Shown here piece after piece: positions 45,201 to 54,900 of a stretch of DNA of 64,000 nt. How positions within the stretch are numbered: the first letter of the stretch is position 1; every line of letters starts with the position of its first letter. The stretch covers positions 186,001 to 250,000 of the forward strand of contig BLSF01000040.1 in the NCBI GenBank assembly GCA_012862575.1. Direction: 5' to 3'. A model generated the notes under the pieces. It saw only the letters and a list, made by a program, of their open reading frames with translations, was not told the origin of the DNA and made no database searches. Made by a program: the position numbers and the translations under genes. The DNA is from Parietichytrium sp. I65-24A. Lineage: Eukaryota > Sar > Bigyra > Thraustochytrida > Thraustochytriidae.

Positions 45201-45724
45201 CCCTGGCTGTGCCCTGTCGTTGCTGCAAGCCATCCAGACTGCAGAAGTTCCTCATGGTCTGCTGAGAATTTTGAGCAAGTGCCGATGTACGATGCAATTT
45301 GGGTAACAAAAATGAGCGGATAGGACACTGGGGAGCTGTAGAGATACTCGTCAGGAGGTGCCCATTGGGCACTATCTCCCTCGCCCTCAGAGTCGTACGG
45401 AGTGCTCTCAGCGTTCAGCCATCCGATCAAGTCGAGCCCCCGGCGCTTCGAGTACCAGCTCGAGCCAGGAACGGTAGCTGCGAGCTGCGTGAGGGCTTCA
45501 GAAGCCTCTGTAAGAAAGTCTTTCTGCTCTTGAGTGCCACTCTCCATCACTTGCAAGAGCTCCTTGAAGTAGTTGTTGCCCTGCCCGTTGAACGCCAATA
45601 CCGCTCGAACGCCGTTTCCAGCTTGCACAAAACTGTGCTTCTTGCTCGCCATCTCCACGTTGCCCTGCTCCGAAGGCTCGACAGTCTCTGCCGGGCTAGA
45701 CCCTTCTTCCAACTTGGAGTCCAT
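33299..45724 (-). CDS. FAS: Single-chain type I fatty acid synthase, beta-alpha fusion with two ACPs and PPT (4141 aa)
   Basis: The frame extends to a TTG at 45841; the ATG at 45724 with context AAGATGG is the start. Domains in order, with approximate residues, are as follows. Acetyltransferase has GHSQG near 171. FMN-dependent enoyl reductase has VMMSGMTPT near 525 and GGGHHSFEDFHQP near 671. Dehydratase with hot-dog fold has IVHGMWTACMARG near 1511. Malonyl/palmitoyl transferase has AGHSLGEYAAL near 1740. ACP1 and ACP2 have their phosphopantetheine serines in GGKSAVQNEVVG near 2160 and SGKSAIQNEVVG near 2354. Ketoreductase has ALITGAGRGSIAEE near 2895. Ketosynthase has its active Cys in VGACATAAES near 3516. 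Phosphopantetheinyl transferase has GLGVDVEPV near 4018 and FAGRWAAKEAIVKA. This is yeast Fas1 and Fas2 joined head to tail plus a second ACP, as known in Schizochytrium. It makes saturated C14-C16 acids in the cytosol. The gene is intact with no intron. Confidence 0.97.
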   Translation of the reverse strand: MDSKLEEGSSPAETVEPSEQGNVEMASKKHSFVQAGNGVRAVLAFNGQGNNYFKELLQVMESGTQEQKDFLTEASEALTQLAATVPGSSWYSKRRGLDLIGWLNAESTPYDSEGEGDSAQWAPPDEYLYSSPVSYPLIFVTQIASYIGTCSKFSADHEELLQSGWLAATTGHSQGILAALTLSVSDDSLSLKRNAIGLLPLLVTLGLEEQAVTGFELKSNSDVAPMLAVKGLAREQLARLIAGTQKKLKAVLEQQPQTAAEPSRIVQKTEMYISLKNSHSEFVVSGNPKALTALQAAIAKVSATKDDTQSRVPFSGRKPVTQAVFLSVTAPFHCAMNEGAVQAVLSTLEAINFALPSASMKVPVFSTKDGSDLATSSPEELLEKLVRMQLVEENDLPQTLKAVTFPQYSHLINFGPGKSLSKLCNSIKVGTGVLVIDASIPSLSSFEAIEDNQQEATQQVEVAERQQQDVVSVAEILKERQVLFNGRSWEKDFAPTLIERGCDGKIFVETRFTRVFGKAPVMMSGMTPTTSTLGVDLVAACSNAGYLGELAAGGLAVPAHFRSKLEELLSKLEPGVGITINMLYLNAYQWGFQFPLVLEYAKAGYPIQCITIGAGVPTPEKAEEIFSSLAAAGVYKIGFKPGSIQAIRDVLALAKLHPEMNIMLQWTSGRGGGHHSFEDFHQPLIDTYAEIRQHDNIILVVGSGFGDATSAFPYLEGSWSQKAPYSREAKMPVDGVLFGSRCMVAKEAATSPEVKQLIVDAPGIVDEASWDKSYTEDAGGVVTVMSELGEPIHKIHTRGIKLWKKYDEKYFSLPRGEAREKAILADKEEIIKELNADFQKVYFGQLSDGKTAADLEDMTYAEVLRRMVQLMYVRNGGDEAGRLAPNRWVDITYMTRTLSMMTQTERRFFRSGEPKVDLVKNLLAEEPETAVDKFVSFYPACAETLLADGDVEFFIDLCKDLRNGKPVNFIPVIDADLVFWFKKDSLWCSEQVDAIPGRDAGRVCILHGPVAARFSTKVDEPIADILGGVHEGFVKLMDRPASASVKLLGPTKEWQQMGWSEVVLRSPRVIREKRWVPNPMFQLCQRKEFTVTPQSENALLVSETEGAKQVVARIEMGQNGALEFSVFDTEVPGAVLKHTFQYRPEDSGMPLMQTGDYLGQIKSLYRTVWDCKDQINLRDTFTDSVVLTEQDVESFNAAIGRQGDATDDSAKPLASIDIATVAGWRPLVRALFADDLEGNLLKLVHLRHGYRLVCAQHNRELVRPGETIESKARVSEIEIQPGVGKKVCVEGSLYRFSSKTNAKYEWLKLSSEFLIRGNFTDYGTTFRNRPFEALVQCNDPVKTAVLRSKPWLQLESRVEVDDTLIFRLSKVEQRGAPGNKVRDVTVQGFVLRPLGKHISTEEDSDSDGFVDLRRGGKAGLEQIGVVSYVSGEDEVLDSNPVLTFLNKEKEPSNSGSMFESGGYEILPKPVRVQAPVESLSYATASRDLNSIHRSKQLAILAELPQGQTIVHGMWTACMARGVLEEAEGAAACDAARISSYEVDFVGMVFPGDELCVTLQHVGVVSGRKVVNIKVNKLFGSREMVMTGRAEIEQPKTAYLFTGQGSAAVGMGMDRYEENKSVQKVWDIADKHLKAMYGFSILQIVKENPKSLTVHFGGPQGKAIRDNYRNIRTEDPETGKMVQLIKEIRGNTKSFTFNSPQGLLFATQFSQPALVLVQKAAFEELVEGGFVPDDALFAGHSLGEYAALASFADVLSIEALVETVFLRGMVMQNAVPRDASGRSNYGMVAANPSRVSHSFTPAALEQMVDKIEAATGALIQIVNFNVRGSQYVVAGELFALDALSEAMKAAAGSKPDANMDAIVSHAVQSAQANVDACKTARVPFVLRRGLATIPLTGIDVPFHSRKLLSGVPAFRQLLEPRLELKNIGNVVGRLVGKYIPNVIAEPFALDRGYFERVLALTNSAALRKVLNDGYFDEVSAAEKARVLVVELLAHQFAMPVQWIQTQDIMFHGKVQRIIEMGPAATLATMAKRTLMSGIYGDNEEYSPEILWWKQDSDVVFYNLEDVGPDFESFADTMAPASVAADDESASVHEEALPAPVAAAPPAPVHVAAPPAQSSGPSAGDAPVSAKHVLRVLLAFKFKKPLAEVKDSLSIKDLSGGKSAVQNEVVGEISQEFGGQVPESGAEMPISELSDKISGSYSKLGKVTDKLINKTLANSLPGGFSASAAKQYLSQDCGLGPGRVDSVLVHSVIRQPEKRLGGVAEAKKWLDETRDAYASDAGISLAPVAQAAGAGAGMMMNMMMMGGPSAPAAQPLPDVPVSAKHALLVMLALKFNLAFTQVSETATIKQLSSGKSAIQNEVVGDLSQEFGNGPENAAEVPIAELASRFPSYNAPGKVMSKSIAKMLSAKLPGGFSTSAAKQYLAEERLLGPGRCDAVLLHGLAMQPENRLASPAEAKQWLDKVCDAYGSFAGVTVPTKSAGGAGVPGGMMMAGAMQPSALSSEALSKLLVLIEAQVDAFNVYLNRSDDTLRRELDQNQALRMKAEEYASKLQAELGEAFCDGIQPQFDTKKVRSYDSYWNWVMQDALDMHCHVLAAVARANGDPTAGLALEPNSHYSAMAEWISSSKDSLEAKEPPQAWFRNYLCNRATPELLEAVRHFSRNMHAIGQHEYAQVITLLAEQVEAWIQRVPVHVALFEPMAPKVAVSEQDGSINYSEEPRAGVANPVEYVEEMSRGLYYFRGNKLEVAHPSQSVQLAADAALLPEDEDVSDTESDELSGARRPRSETELMEQLSVQAQDLPRGPRLDAMRKTIDTSSKAPKASDEVDAPAEDVRDTLVPEDYTSIHVAKKIPHIHLKSPSAVDKTVRILNERLSSKYLSALHDIAVNGVSFAGQVALITGAGRGSIAEELVKAMLEGGATVVCTLRINRSEEEMKKEYMRFRTIYEEFGAKGSKLVLQPSNCSSAQDIRSIVSHIYDTLNLDVDFIVPFAAAAERGKDISNIDSHSEMAHRMMLTNVVRLLGEVKKAKEVRGIDTRPAMVLVPCSPNHGDFGNDGLYAESKLGCESLMNKWASEGWSNYLCIAAAVIGWTRSALMMQNNIVAPGIEQLGCRTFSTSETTFNLVGLLHPKIVTLAAEEPLWADLSGNWISVPELNKASQSIRARIQQNSRLIKSKIAANEAESGRLEAGSGSLSPLADPRKMFPQFPKTCKERLNRKLQNSVDLRKVVVVVGFGEVGPWGNARTRWEMEAFGEFSLEGAIELAWMVGFIKPHNGPLPSNPTKRYIGWIDVLSGEPVADHDVKKRYEKILLKHCGVRIVEPELFEGYNPAQKSMFHKVAIDRDLPTIEVASREEGLQYRKEIGEELVDIFTAPDDDSRWMIRIKKGAVISVPKAMKFDRNVAGQIPTGWDAKRLGVPQDIADSVDPVTLFTLVSTVEALVSSGLTDPYELYQYVHVSEVGNVSGGGMGGMRSLKRMFFERKMDEDIPSDTLAESFINTMPAWVNMLLLSSSGPIKTPVGACATAAESVDIGIETILSGKARVVVAGGYDDFGETGSYEFAKMGATNNSELDAQKGRVPNEASRPMTDSRAGFVESQGAGIQLLMDAELAVEMGCPIYAVLALANTATDKNGRSVPAPGRGILTTARECRDGDKSPMLDLDFRLENLELEMKDVESWETQQHTSLVRYAEKVEAESGREAADRLIKSRSKVIEQVAERKRSAAWDAWGQGFYRNDPSVAPLRGALAVWGLTVDDIAVGSFHGTSTKLNDKNESGVVNKQMEHLGRTEGNIMLVITQKYLTGHPKGAACAWMLNGLVQSMLSGCVPGNRNLDNVSPELRKNRYLFYPNRTIQLPYIKAAFLKSFGFGQAGAEIVVVHPDLLLSSLSDDKLDAYLDKCSKRERKSFRYLQGVYSGKHTFVQVKDSSPYTDDQEENVYLNPSARASFDKTINSWRFGPEHSHAGLPAHLSESASLTAPPHEQRATASESRSVEPKIKVSAETRLRVTMEENVHGLRGSGAEKGLGVDVEPVQTFEDYADKLDFIDRNFTAAEREYCLQSSSPAASFAGRWAAKEAIVKAISSTSTSTRSLWQGAEAPLKDIEILHSASGAPEVQLHGHAKQVFDALALSSIKVSISHTSAVAVAQALAQ

Positions 45725-48700
45725 CTTGATTCCTTTATCGTTTTTTCTTCCTTCACGGCCAATTCGATTCCTGAACGCGCGCGAGTACGAGAGCAACCTT
45801 CTCCTCCACTTTCGTTTGCCTTGCAAACCAAGTCCCGTCAATCAGACAAGCACGAACGCGAGCACGAAGAGAATGTTGTTACAATGGCCTCGTGCCTTTG
45901 AAAGCGAGCACAGAACAAACCAAGCAACCAAAAGCAACCAAAAGCACCCAAGCACCGAAGAAGAAAATCCACGTTGAGGATCTGAACACCTATACCTCTC
46001 CACTGGTTACATTTCCGACAGGAGCGATTGCACTGCTGTTACTCGAGCGCTGTACAACCTTTCCCTGCCTAATGCGTAGTAGCTCCATCGTGCGCTAGCC
46101 CTTCCCCTTCCCGCGCAGGAGGGTGCTTGCGTCCTATGGCGGCGGATAGCCATCTTTTACCAGGCTCTTTCTTGTCCTATTGTGTGTTAACTTATCGTCG
46201 TTGTTGTTGTTGCAATCTTTTCTCGAGCGATCTGTACACTGAGTAGCGGTGGTCTTGGACTCTCTTTTTGTCTCTCCAGAGCGTAAGCGCTGGCTGGCTG
46301 CGACTAACTCGCTCACCTGACCGGATGACGGAGAGCAGTGGGAGACGGAAGGAAGAAGGAAGGCAATTCGCAGTCGGAGAGAAAGAGAGAAAGAGAGAAA
46401 GAGAGATAGAGATTGAGAGATTGAGAGATTGAGAGAGAGACTGTGTGCGTGTCAGAAGGAAAGAAAAGGAAACGAATGATGCGCTCGGGATGAGTTGGTG
46501 AGCAAACGTTGGTGGGCGACGAATTCCGAGCTCTGGAATCAGACTGGAAGAACTGGCGCCAGATGGTCTACTACGCACGGAGCGCCACGGGCATACGTGG
46601 AGGGAAGACCCAAAAAGGTTGATTTTCTTTGTTTCTTTGGAAAAGACATGTAGTATGCATAGCACCTGTCGATGCGGCGCTGGGCGACTCTTGCGTCTTT
46701 ACAAACTCCCACACTCGTGCGAGTCTCCCAAATACTCTTCCCGTCTTCTACAACTCACTCAGCAGCGGCAGGCAGTGCAACATCTCGCAGACTCCAGCGC
46801 AGTACGTCGCCTGATTCTGTAAACTGAACTTTACGCTCGATTCTTGACTTATCAAAATCAATCTATTCACTATCAAAACTTTGCTTGCTTTCGTTTGCTT
46901 TCAGTGCTTGCTCCACAAGATGGTTGGTTGGCGTGGGGCATTCTATTCTCCAACTTCAAACTTTTGCGTGGCGATGCGATGCGAGGGTCGTGATTCGGCA
47001 GCCTTCTTCACAGTGTATGTTCAGGAAGTCTCCTCTCTCTCTCTCTCTCTTTTTCCCTTTTCTCACTCTCTCTATCTTTCTCTCTTTCTTTCTCTCGACC
47101 AGAAGTCTCCGGAAACTGCTTCCGCTTTTATATGCTTCAAGTTGAATTCAATCTTGTTGTCGTTGAAAGTTGGTCGTCGATAGGTTCAAAGATGATAGTT
47201 CGAAAAACTCAAAACAAGACTTTAGGAGTCACAAGATCTGTTTGGGAGCTGGTCCGTCCCGTGCGATTGGTAGTACTCACTACCCAGTATTACGGGTGAG
47301 GTACTAGTTAAAATAGTAATTCGGAATTTGGGTAATTTGGGTGATTGGGGTCATTACTAGAAACTTGGTGATAATTCTGTTAGGGCAGCACAGTGCTAGC
47401 GTCAGTGAGCTGCGGTGCTACGTACCCCGCGGAAGGAAAAGGCCGCAGGCAGCGACGTCTTCTCTTGCCTCTCTTCTCTTGTCTCTTACACAATACTCTT
47501 GTTCTTTGTTTTTTGTTCTTCCCTTTTCCCTTTTGCCTTCTCCCTGCTCTGGGCTCTAGCCTAGAGTGGGAGCGTCGAGTCGCGCTCCTTCTTTCTCAGG
47601 TTTCTCATGATCGTTTGATCATTTGATCATTTGACCATATCGCCGAGATGGGAGATGGGAAAGAGGACAACGGAGCACAAGACGAGTGTTCTCCACACGA
47701 AAGTTGGACCAGGAGCCACACGAGTCGTGATTTGGAATGCTCTGAATCTGAGGATATCTGGAGATATCTGGAGCCGGAAAACACGCAGAGTGCTCGAGTA
47801 CTGTACACAGTACTAGTAACTGTGGCGTTGCGCGCAAAGTCCATCAAGGTGCCAGACGATGTGGAAAGATCGATGGAACGCACTCCCCCGCTCTCTTCCT
47901 CTCAATTCTCTCAGTTGATCAATCAAACTTCTTGGACTGTAAAGCAATGGGCAGCATCATGGATGGATGCATGGATTCGTGATCTAATGATTCATGCTTC
48001 CTCTTCCCTCGTAATTTTGCTGCTTCAGGACTAGTTCGTCCCCCACATGTATGATCATGATGGTCAGGTGGTCATAAACAAACATCCAAGTGCTGTAACG
48101 TTGCCCCGGCCCTGAGCGAGCGAAAGCTGCTGCCAAAAGCAAGCTAAGGACGAGTTCTCCCATTCTTTTTCACGATCGCATCACAATAATCACAGCCACT
48201 ATCGCAATCGAACCAATCAGCAACAAGCAGTAAACAACATGTATGCGCGGAGACCTTCCCATTTTGGAATTTTTCTTGGCAATCAATCAATCACATCTCG
48301 ACTCAACTCAGTCCCTTACCCAATGCGTTGACCAGTAGTGTCAGGAGACCTACGTCCCTCCTTCTTACAATTACTCACCGTCAGTGAACTCAGAGTGAAT
48401 GCACCGTGATTGTTTGTGTCAACCAAAGGATGATCATGATAGACGCGATGGTCGTCGGTGCGTCTCTCAGTCTCTGCGTTTCTCAGTCGCTGAGACATGC
48501 TGAGACCATCTGAGACCTGCCAGACGAAACGCTCATGGGAGCAGGTGACGAAGCAAGGTGTATAGAAGGCATATGCCTTAGAGAGGTGCCAGGAGAAGTT
48601 GTGTTAGAGGAGTATTAGCGGACAATCGGAGCTACGTCGTGGGTGACGACAGCGGAGACTTTTCTTTCGTTTCATTCACTCGCCCATCCTCTCTGCGTCA

Positions 48701-51700
48701 GTCAGTCAGTCAGGCAGTCACCTCACTTGACCCGCGAGTCAGGAAACAGCCCGTGTCCTAACTCGCGCCTTACCAGTCCTCCGGGCGGAACGTCACGGAA
48801 AAAGCAAGTCGGCGCTGTACTCTCTGCATCTCTCTGTACTCACTGTCATTACCAGGGCTTTCGCGACGCATCACCCGTTGTCCCAGGCGAGAAGGGCGTC
48901 CAAGTACACAGCGCTGCTGCACCGACTGAGTACTGACAGTGAGTACTGAGTACCGTTTCCTTCCTGAACAGCTCCAGTTCCAGCTTGTATGACCGTCAGA
49001 ATTCAGAATTCAGAATAATTAATTCAGATTGCTCGGCTTCCTCGTTTCACTTTGCCAATCGCAAGAGAGAGGCGCACCGTCACGATCGGCCAAGATACCA
49101 TCTCCCTCTTCCCGCACCGCATCCATGGCGTAAGTATTGCGTAAGTGCCACGAAGTCCTAGCAGCGACCAGCTCCAAGACATTCTGTTCTATTCACAGTC
49201 AAGTTATCCATTCATTCATTCATTCACAGTCAATCTTCCTTTTCGATCGATTTGCTTGGTTACCTTTTTACTTTGTTTTATACTTGTTGTCTTGGACGAA
49301 CCAAACCAGCCAACTCACCTTCACGGGTGTCTTACGAATCGCAAGGCAGCAAGAAGTAGCGCAAGAAGGAAGGACAATTGGGGGGCGACTGACTAAGCGC
49401 ATGTACGAGCAGCGTACTCACAGCCACCAGCCCACGGCTCACGACACCTTGGAAGATCGGAGTTAGTAGCGCTTGTGAGAAGCTGACGGGCGACTTAGGG
49501 CCAAGTCAGAAGACTTGCAATCGTGCCAAATACTCCTCCACAGCGACGGCGCATCTTTGCTGTCTCTGACGTCTGTCAGTTCTGTCTCAGGATGGCCCGG
49601 GTCAAAGAAAGCGCGAGTAAAGAGCTCACTCATAGAAGGCTCTGGTGAACTTGGACCTCGAGTCTCTACATCGCAATGAGTTTATACATTGAGTTTGGCA
49701 GGTCATAGCCTGTCAGGCTGAGCAAGTGCAGGCAGACTCTGGGAGAGATGAAAATAATTCCAAGTACTTTTAACTTCTTGGTTGTGTTCTGACGTGCGTG
49801 CGAACTTTCTTCGGGACGGCCCAGCTCTCCCGCCCGCCTCACTACAACGCAAAGTAACGATGGCAGTAGTACAAGCACGATGGGAATGATGGCAGTGCAT
49901 CAATCATCAATCAGGCGAGGCGCTCAGCTCTCTAGCTAGCTAGACTAAAGCTCTGGACACACGCTCTTGTCGAGTTCGTTTTCAATTTTTTAACGCTCTG
50001 AATCTGAGTTTTACAGTCATGATAAACATGAACTGGCAGGTTCTCCTGTCGTGACGAGGTCCGAGTCTCAAACGTCGAAAATACGGAAGTTTCTTTTCTC
50101 GTCTTTGTTCATTCAATGAATCAAGATGTAGGACTGAGATTGAGAGTAAGAGTAATCTGCGATTTAACCTAGTAATCTCCCTCCCTCTATGCACCACTGG
50201 TCGCCATGCACACAAACAACCGCATCTTTGCTTATGGGTTTATAGTATTCAGAGTTAGAGTTTCGTATGTCGCGATCTTGCAAGCACACGACGTCGTTGG
50301 CGTGTTCGTGCGATGTATTACCCACTGAAACCACTCTGGAACCTCTCCTGATCTTTGAAGTCCGGTTCTAAATGGATTATTATTGCATGCGAATTAACAC
50401 GCAAGTTATAGAGCTTACAGGAAGAGAGCTCTAACTTTGATCATTCTTTCTTTCTTCCCGGCGAAAGACATAGACTGCAGCAGAGAGAGGGTGGAACTTT
50501 ACTTGAATTTTGATAAAGTTCCTTGGACAGATGTGGACAGACTGGACTGAGACTGGTTCCAGAGACTGACTGCCAATGATTGCCAATGCGAATAGATTCA
50601 AAGTTAGCAGCGCGACTGTGACTCGAGGCTCTCGAGGCGCATCATGTCATGATGGGAGTAATATGAGAGTAAGTTTGGCGCGCTGACAGCGGTTCCTCGG
50701 GAGGCACGTGAGACGGTTCTGAAGTGACTCGCTCACACTCGCAAAATGCACGATTCTACGATGCAACGCTTGCGAATGGGACAAGTTACTCAGTTCTCAG
50801 TACCCGATAGTGATTCGTCTCCGTCGGCTCGCTTTCATGCTTTCACAGGAATGACAAAGGCATGACGAACATAGACGAACGGGGCACCTGGCAACTGGTT
50901 CGATTCGTTTCTGTGAGAAGCATGAGAGGCTCCTTCTCCGATTTGAGATGAACGGGTTTCTAAATGTCTTTGATTGGCATTGAATGCTTTCGAGCTCGTG
51001 AATTCTGTGTTGGGCACTGAAAAACTCATCCTCAACTCGCCTAGGTTCTTCATAGATGGATGATAAGGTCCCCGAAGCACATACATCTCAGTCGTAATTT
51101 CGACATAGCCCTATACTTATATATCCACACTCATACAGCGTTCCCCCGCTCATATCCTGCCATTGAACGTCAGTATTCTTCAAGACAAAAACGTCTGCAG
51201 AGCGTCTTTCGAGGACTCTCCCCGCGGACTCTGTGCACAGACCCTACCCTAGCAGGGAAGTTTTTGCCCTCTCACAAACACTATCCCAAACGAACAGTAC
51301 TCATGCACAGCCGCCGCGGACACCTGGTCGGCAAAAAAAAAAGAGCAAAAAGAAAACAAGCAAGGAGCGGCAGATTCCCCTCACAACGCGCGCTCAGCAT
51401 CGGCAAATTTTTAAATTTTTACTCGAAGGCGCTCTCTGACCGCGCAAGAGTAGAGAGAGTAGATTTAGAGAGATAGATAGATAGAGAGAGGCCGAAGCGG
51501 TTGTGAGGCGAGATCTTTGGCGGAAATTAGATTGCGTTTTTTCGTTTTTGCTTTCCTTGGTGCGGACAAATTCCAGAGGCCAAAGGCCAAAGGTGACGCG
51601 TTCGGAGTGCGCGTTTGGGAACGCTGGGAGCAAAAGAAAAACAAAAGGAAAAGAGTCTGTGGGGAAATCCTTCGGGGACGCATAGGTTGGTAGTTGAGGA

Positions 51701-51911
51701 TCTGAGTCTGAGTCTGAGATTGAGATTGAGATTGTGGCTGCAGAGAAAAAAGTCGGGATCTTGGTGAACGCTGAATGCAGTAGAAACGTACGCAGGAGAG
51801 AAAGGTCCCGAGCATTGGCGGCTTTGGAGTGGGCGGCGCGCGCGGTGACGCCTTGGGTGAAGAGTTTTGGTGTTGGTGTAATTCTGGGCGAACAGATTGG
51901 GATTGGAGAAA
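45725..51911. other. Gene-poor intergenic region, 6.2 kb
   Basis: This stretch lies between the divergent fatty acid synthase (minus) and TAF4-like (plus) genes and so contains both promoters. It holds GA tracts (about 46378-46440), CT tracts (about 47033-47096) and CAGTCAGT runs near 48700. Several GTAC-centred palindromes occur (for example near 47797-47816 and 48928-48954), together with GATA and CTGAGT runs near 51470 and 51700. All open frames are short, overlap in several frames and show no recognisable similarity. I see no gene, tRNA or mobile element. Confidence 0.55.
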
Positions 51912-54900
51912 ATGGCAGATGATGATGATCTGTTCGGGGACATGAGCGGGGAGAACCTGCTGAATACACAGTATGCCGTGGGCGGTGGGGGCTCTTTCAG
52001 CTACGGCGGCTCGTCGGGATCCGGGGCGTATTCCGGGCACAATAGTCATCAGAGCCAATCACAACCTGGATACGGTAGTCGCGGCAGCAGCTCAGGTTAC
52101 AATGGTGCGCCTGGCTCAAATTCATATTACCAGCAAGGATATGGTCAGCCAGGTTATGATTCTCGATCGACTCAACAGCAAAACTGGAGCCAGCATCCTT
52201 CACAACCAGTACCTCAATCTTCTTCAATGAACCCTTCCTACAACCCGCATGCGCAAAGCCGCTCTAGGTCGCTCCCTTCCAACGTGCCGCCTTCTGGTGG
52301 CTCGCATCGGCCGCAGCAACAGCAGGCACAGTCGCTCGCAGGAAATCCACGGATGAAAGAGTTGATAGCTTTCAATGTTTCCCGTATCTTTTGGAAAGCC
52401 TTCCTGTCATTCGTGTGTAAAGCTTATAGCTCAAAAGCCAGACAAGTGAGCGAAGCAATACCGGACTCATTAATCAGCAATGCGAGTACTGCTGAAAAAA
52501 AGTTGGCAATTAAGGACAGATTCGTGTCGATCCTTGGGAAAGACGTTTTTCTTCAAGCGTTTCAGTTGCTGCTCAAGATCTACCAGAACAAATTCAAATC
52601 GGTTGTTAGTAAACTAGGGGATGAATTGTCAGGCAGAATCTGGAAAGAGATCCAAGAAAAGAAGAGGCATGTTAGCGAGTGGGAGAGAGTCGTTGGCCAG
52701 ACTGCTCCCGAACATGCAAAGCGTGTCCTCGTTGAAGTCATTCAAGGCACTCAGCAAGACGCCTACCTATATCTCAAGCATCAGCAGAAAAAGAGACAGC
52801 CTCAGCAGCAGCAGCAGCAGCAACAACAACAACAGCCTCCACACCAAGTTCCACACCAACCACAAAATTCTACACGCCCGCAGCAATCCCCGCCGCCCAA
52901 TGTTGCGCGGCCTCCAACTTCCGTGCCCAGTAGCCAGCCATCAAAGCCCACTGCAAACCGCGGAAAAGTTCTGCCGCAAAGTAGACAAATGCAACAACCA
53001 GCAGGGCAACAACAGCAGCAGCATGCTTCCTCAACTCTGCAGTACCCGCCGCAAGAGCCAATGGCAGGTCGTGGCCCAACTTCATTAAGTTCTGCTGCAA
53101 AGAAAAATGCGAAAGCGATGCAACAGCCCGGGCCTGCGTCTGCAATGTCAAATGCGCCACCACCTGGGCATGTGCCTCAACCAGGGATGCCAACTGGTGC
53201 AGGGCCTCCGCGCATGCATCCTTCTGCCCCGCGCCCCACTTCTGTCGCTGGCGCTGGCGCTGGGCGTGGTTCAACTACTGGAAGTCGAGGGTCTTCTTCT
53301 GGCGTGGGTCGCGGAGCTGGAAAGGGGCTTTTGAGACCAGCATCTGGTACCTCTGGGCCGATTTCTAGCTTGCCAGGGGGTACTCCCGGCTCTATGCCCC
53401 CTGGAGCAATGCCTTCCACCTCTATGCCCCCGAGGCCCATGGCCTCCGGATCTATGGGACCAAGATCTTTAGGGCCCGGCTCTATGCCCCCAGGAGTGAT
53501 GCCCTCCACCTCTATGCCCCCAGGAGCGATGCCCTCCACCTCTATGCCCCCAGGAGCGATGCCCTCCACCTCTATGCCCCCAGGAGCAATGCCCTCAAGG
53601 CCCATGACTACCGGATCTATGGGGCCCAGATCTTTAGGGCCTGGGTCGATGCCGCCTGGAGCGATGGGTGGTTCGATGCCGCCTGGAGCGATGACGGGGT
53701 CAATGCCACCTAGGGCTATGACATCAGGGCCTATGGGGGTCGGTCCTCCGCCAGGTTCGATGCCAGGCGCTATGCCGCCTCGCATGTCTTCAGCTATGCC
53801 ACCTCGGGGAATGCAGACAGGGGCGATGGGCTCCATGCCACCTTCTGGACCTCAATCAGCGCCACTACCGACATCAGGACCAGGGGGGCCGAGACCGCCG
53901 CGGGGCAAAACGATTCCGTCTGCCTCGATGCCTCCTGGCAATCAGATGATGGCCGGAGTGCCAGGTTCTTCTCCGATTGTTCCCGGTGCGCCGCTCTCAA
54001 CTGGTCCTAGTCCGCCCCGACCACTGAGTAAAGCTGCTCAGAAGAGAGCAGCTGAGGAGCGGAAGAAGAAGGCAGCAGAAGAGAAAGAAAAGGAGCGCAA
54101 GAGGCTGGCTGCACAGAAGAAAAAGGAAAGTAAAGCAAAGGCTGCGCAACGAGCTGCAGAAAAGAAGAAAGCGGCGGCAGCAGCAGCAGCCGCTGCACCA
54201 AATAATCCTCCGCTACACTCCGGTCCTCCAATGTCATCTCAGCCAAGGCCTCCTTCGAGTTATACAACAACTGGCCCCATGCAACACCCAACATATTCCA
54301 CGGCGCCAAACTATTCAAGCGGTCATGGAGCGCCTGTCCCGACGGGGCCAATGGGGCCAATGTCATCAATGCCGCCTGTCAGTAGCATGCCCCCAGTTTC
54401 GTCAACGCAATCATTTTCCAAACCCTCGTCTTCGTACAAGCCACCTAGGGCAGGGACGGCGCTTAAATTGCAGACTATCCCGTCTCCGGACAAGATGACT
54501 TCTCCACTCGTAGACGAGAGAATAGAGCGTTGCATATCAAAGGGCATCAGCCTAGGGATGACAAGCAAAGCTTCACTGACCTGTGCGCCTTACAACAAAC
54601 CAGGAGGGGAATGTTCTCAGTATTTGGCCACTGCGCTAAATTCCTTGATGGAGCAGACGCTGGTTGCACTTGTGGGCTTGGCGCGCCACAGAGTTGAGGG
54701 AGATCTGAAGCGCAAGCCCTATGCCGCTTCGACGAGCGAAACGCTGGCGGACAAGGCAACGGTGCTTCGACGCTTGAACCAGGTCAAGTCGGACTTGAGA
54801 GCTCGTGAGAAGGACCTCGATCTTCTCTTCTCTGCGCTGGGCGAGAAGTCAGATAAAAATGACAAGGAGTCCCGGAAAGCAAAGCGATTCGAGTCAAACG

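Noticed and set aside
53177-53836. Minus-strand 219-codon Gly/Ile/Pro-rich repeat frame
   Set aside because: It is the antisense shadow of the PPGAMPSTSM repeats in the TAF4-like gene.
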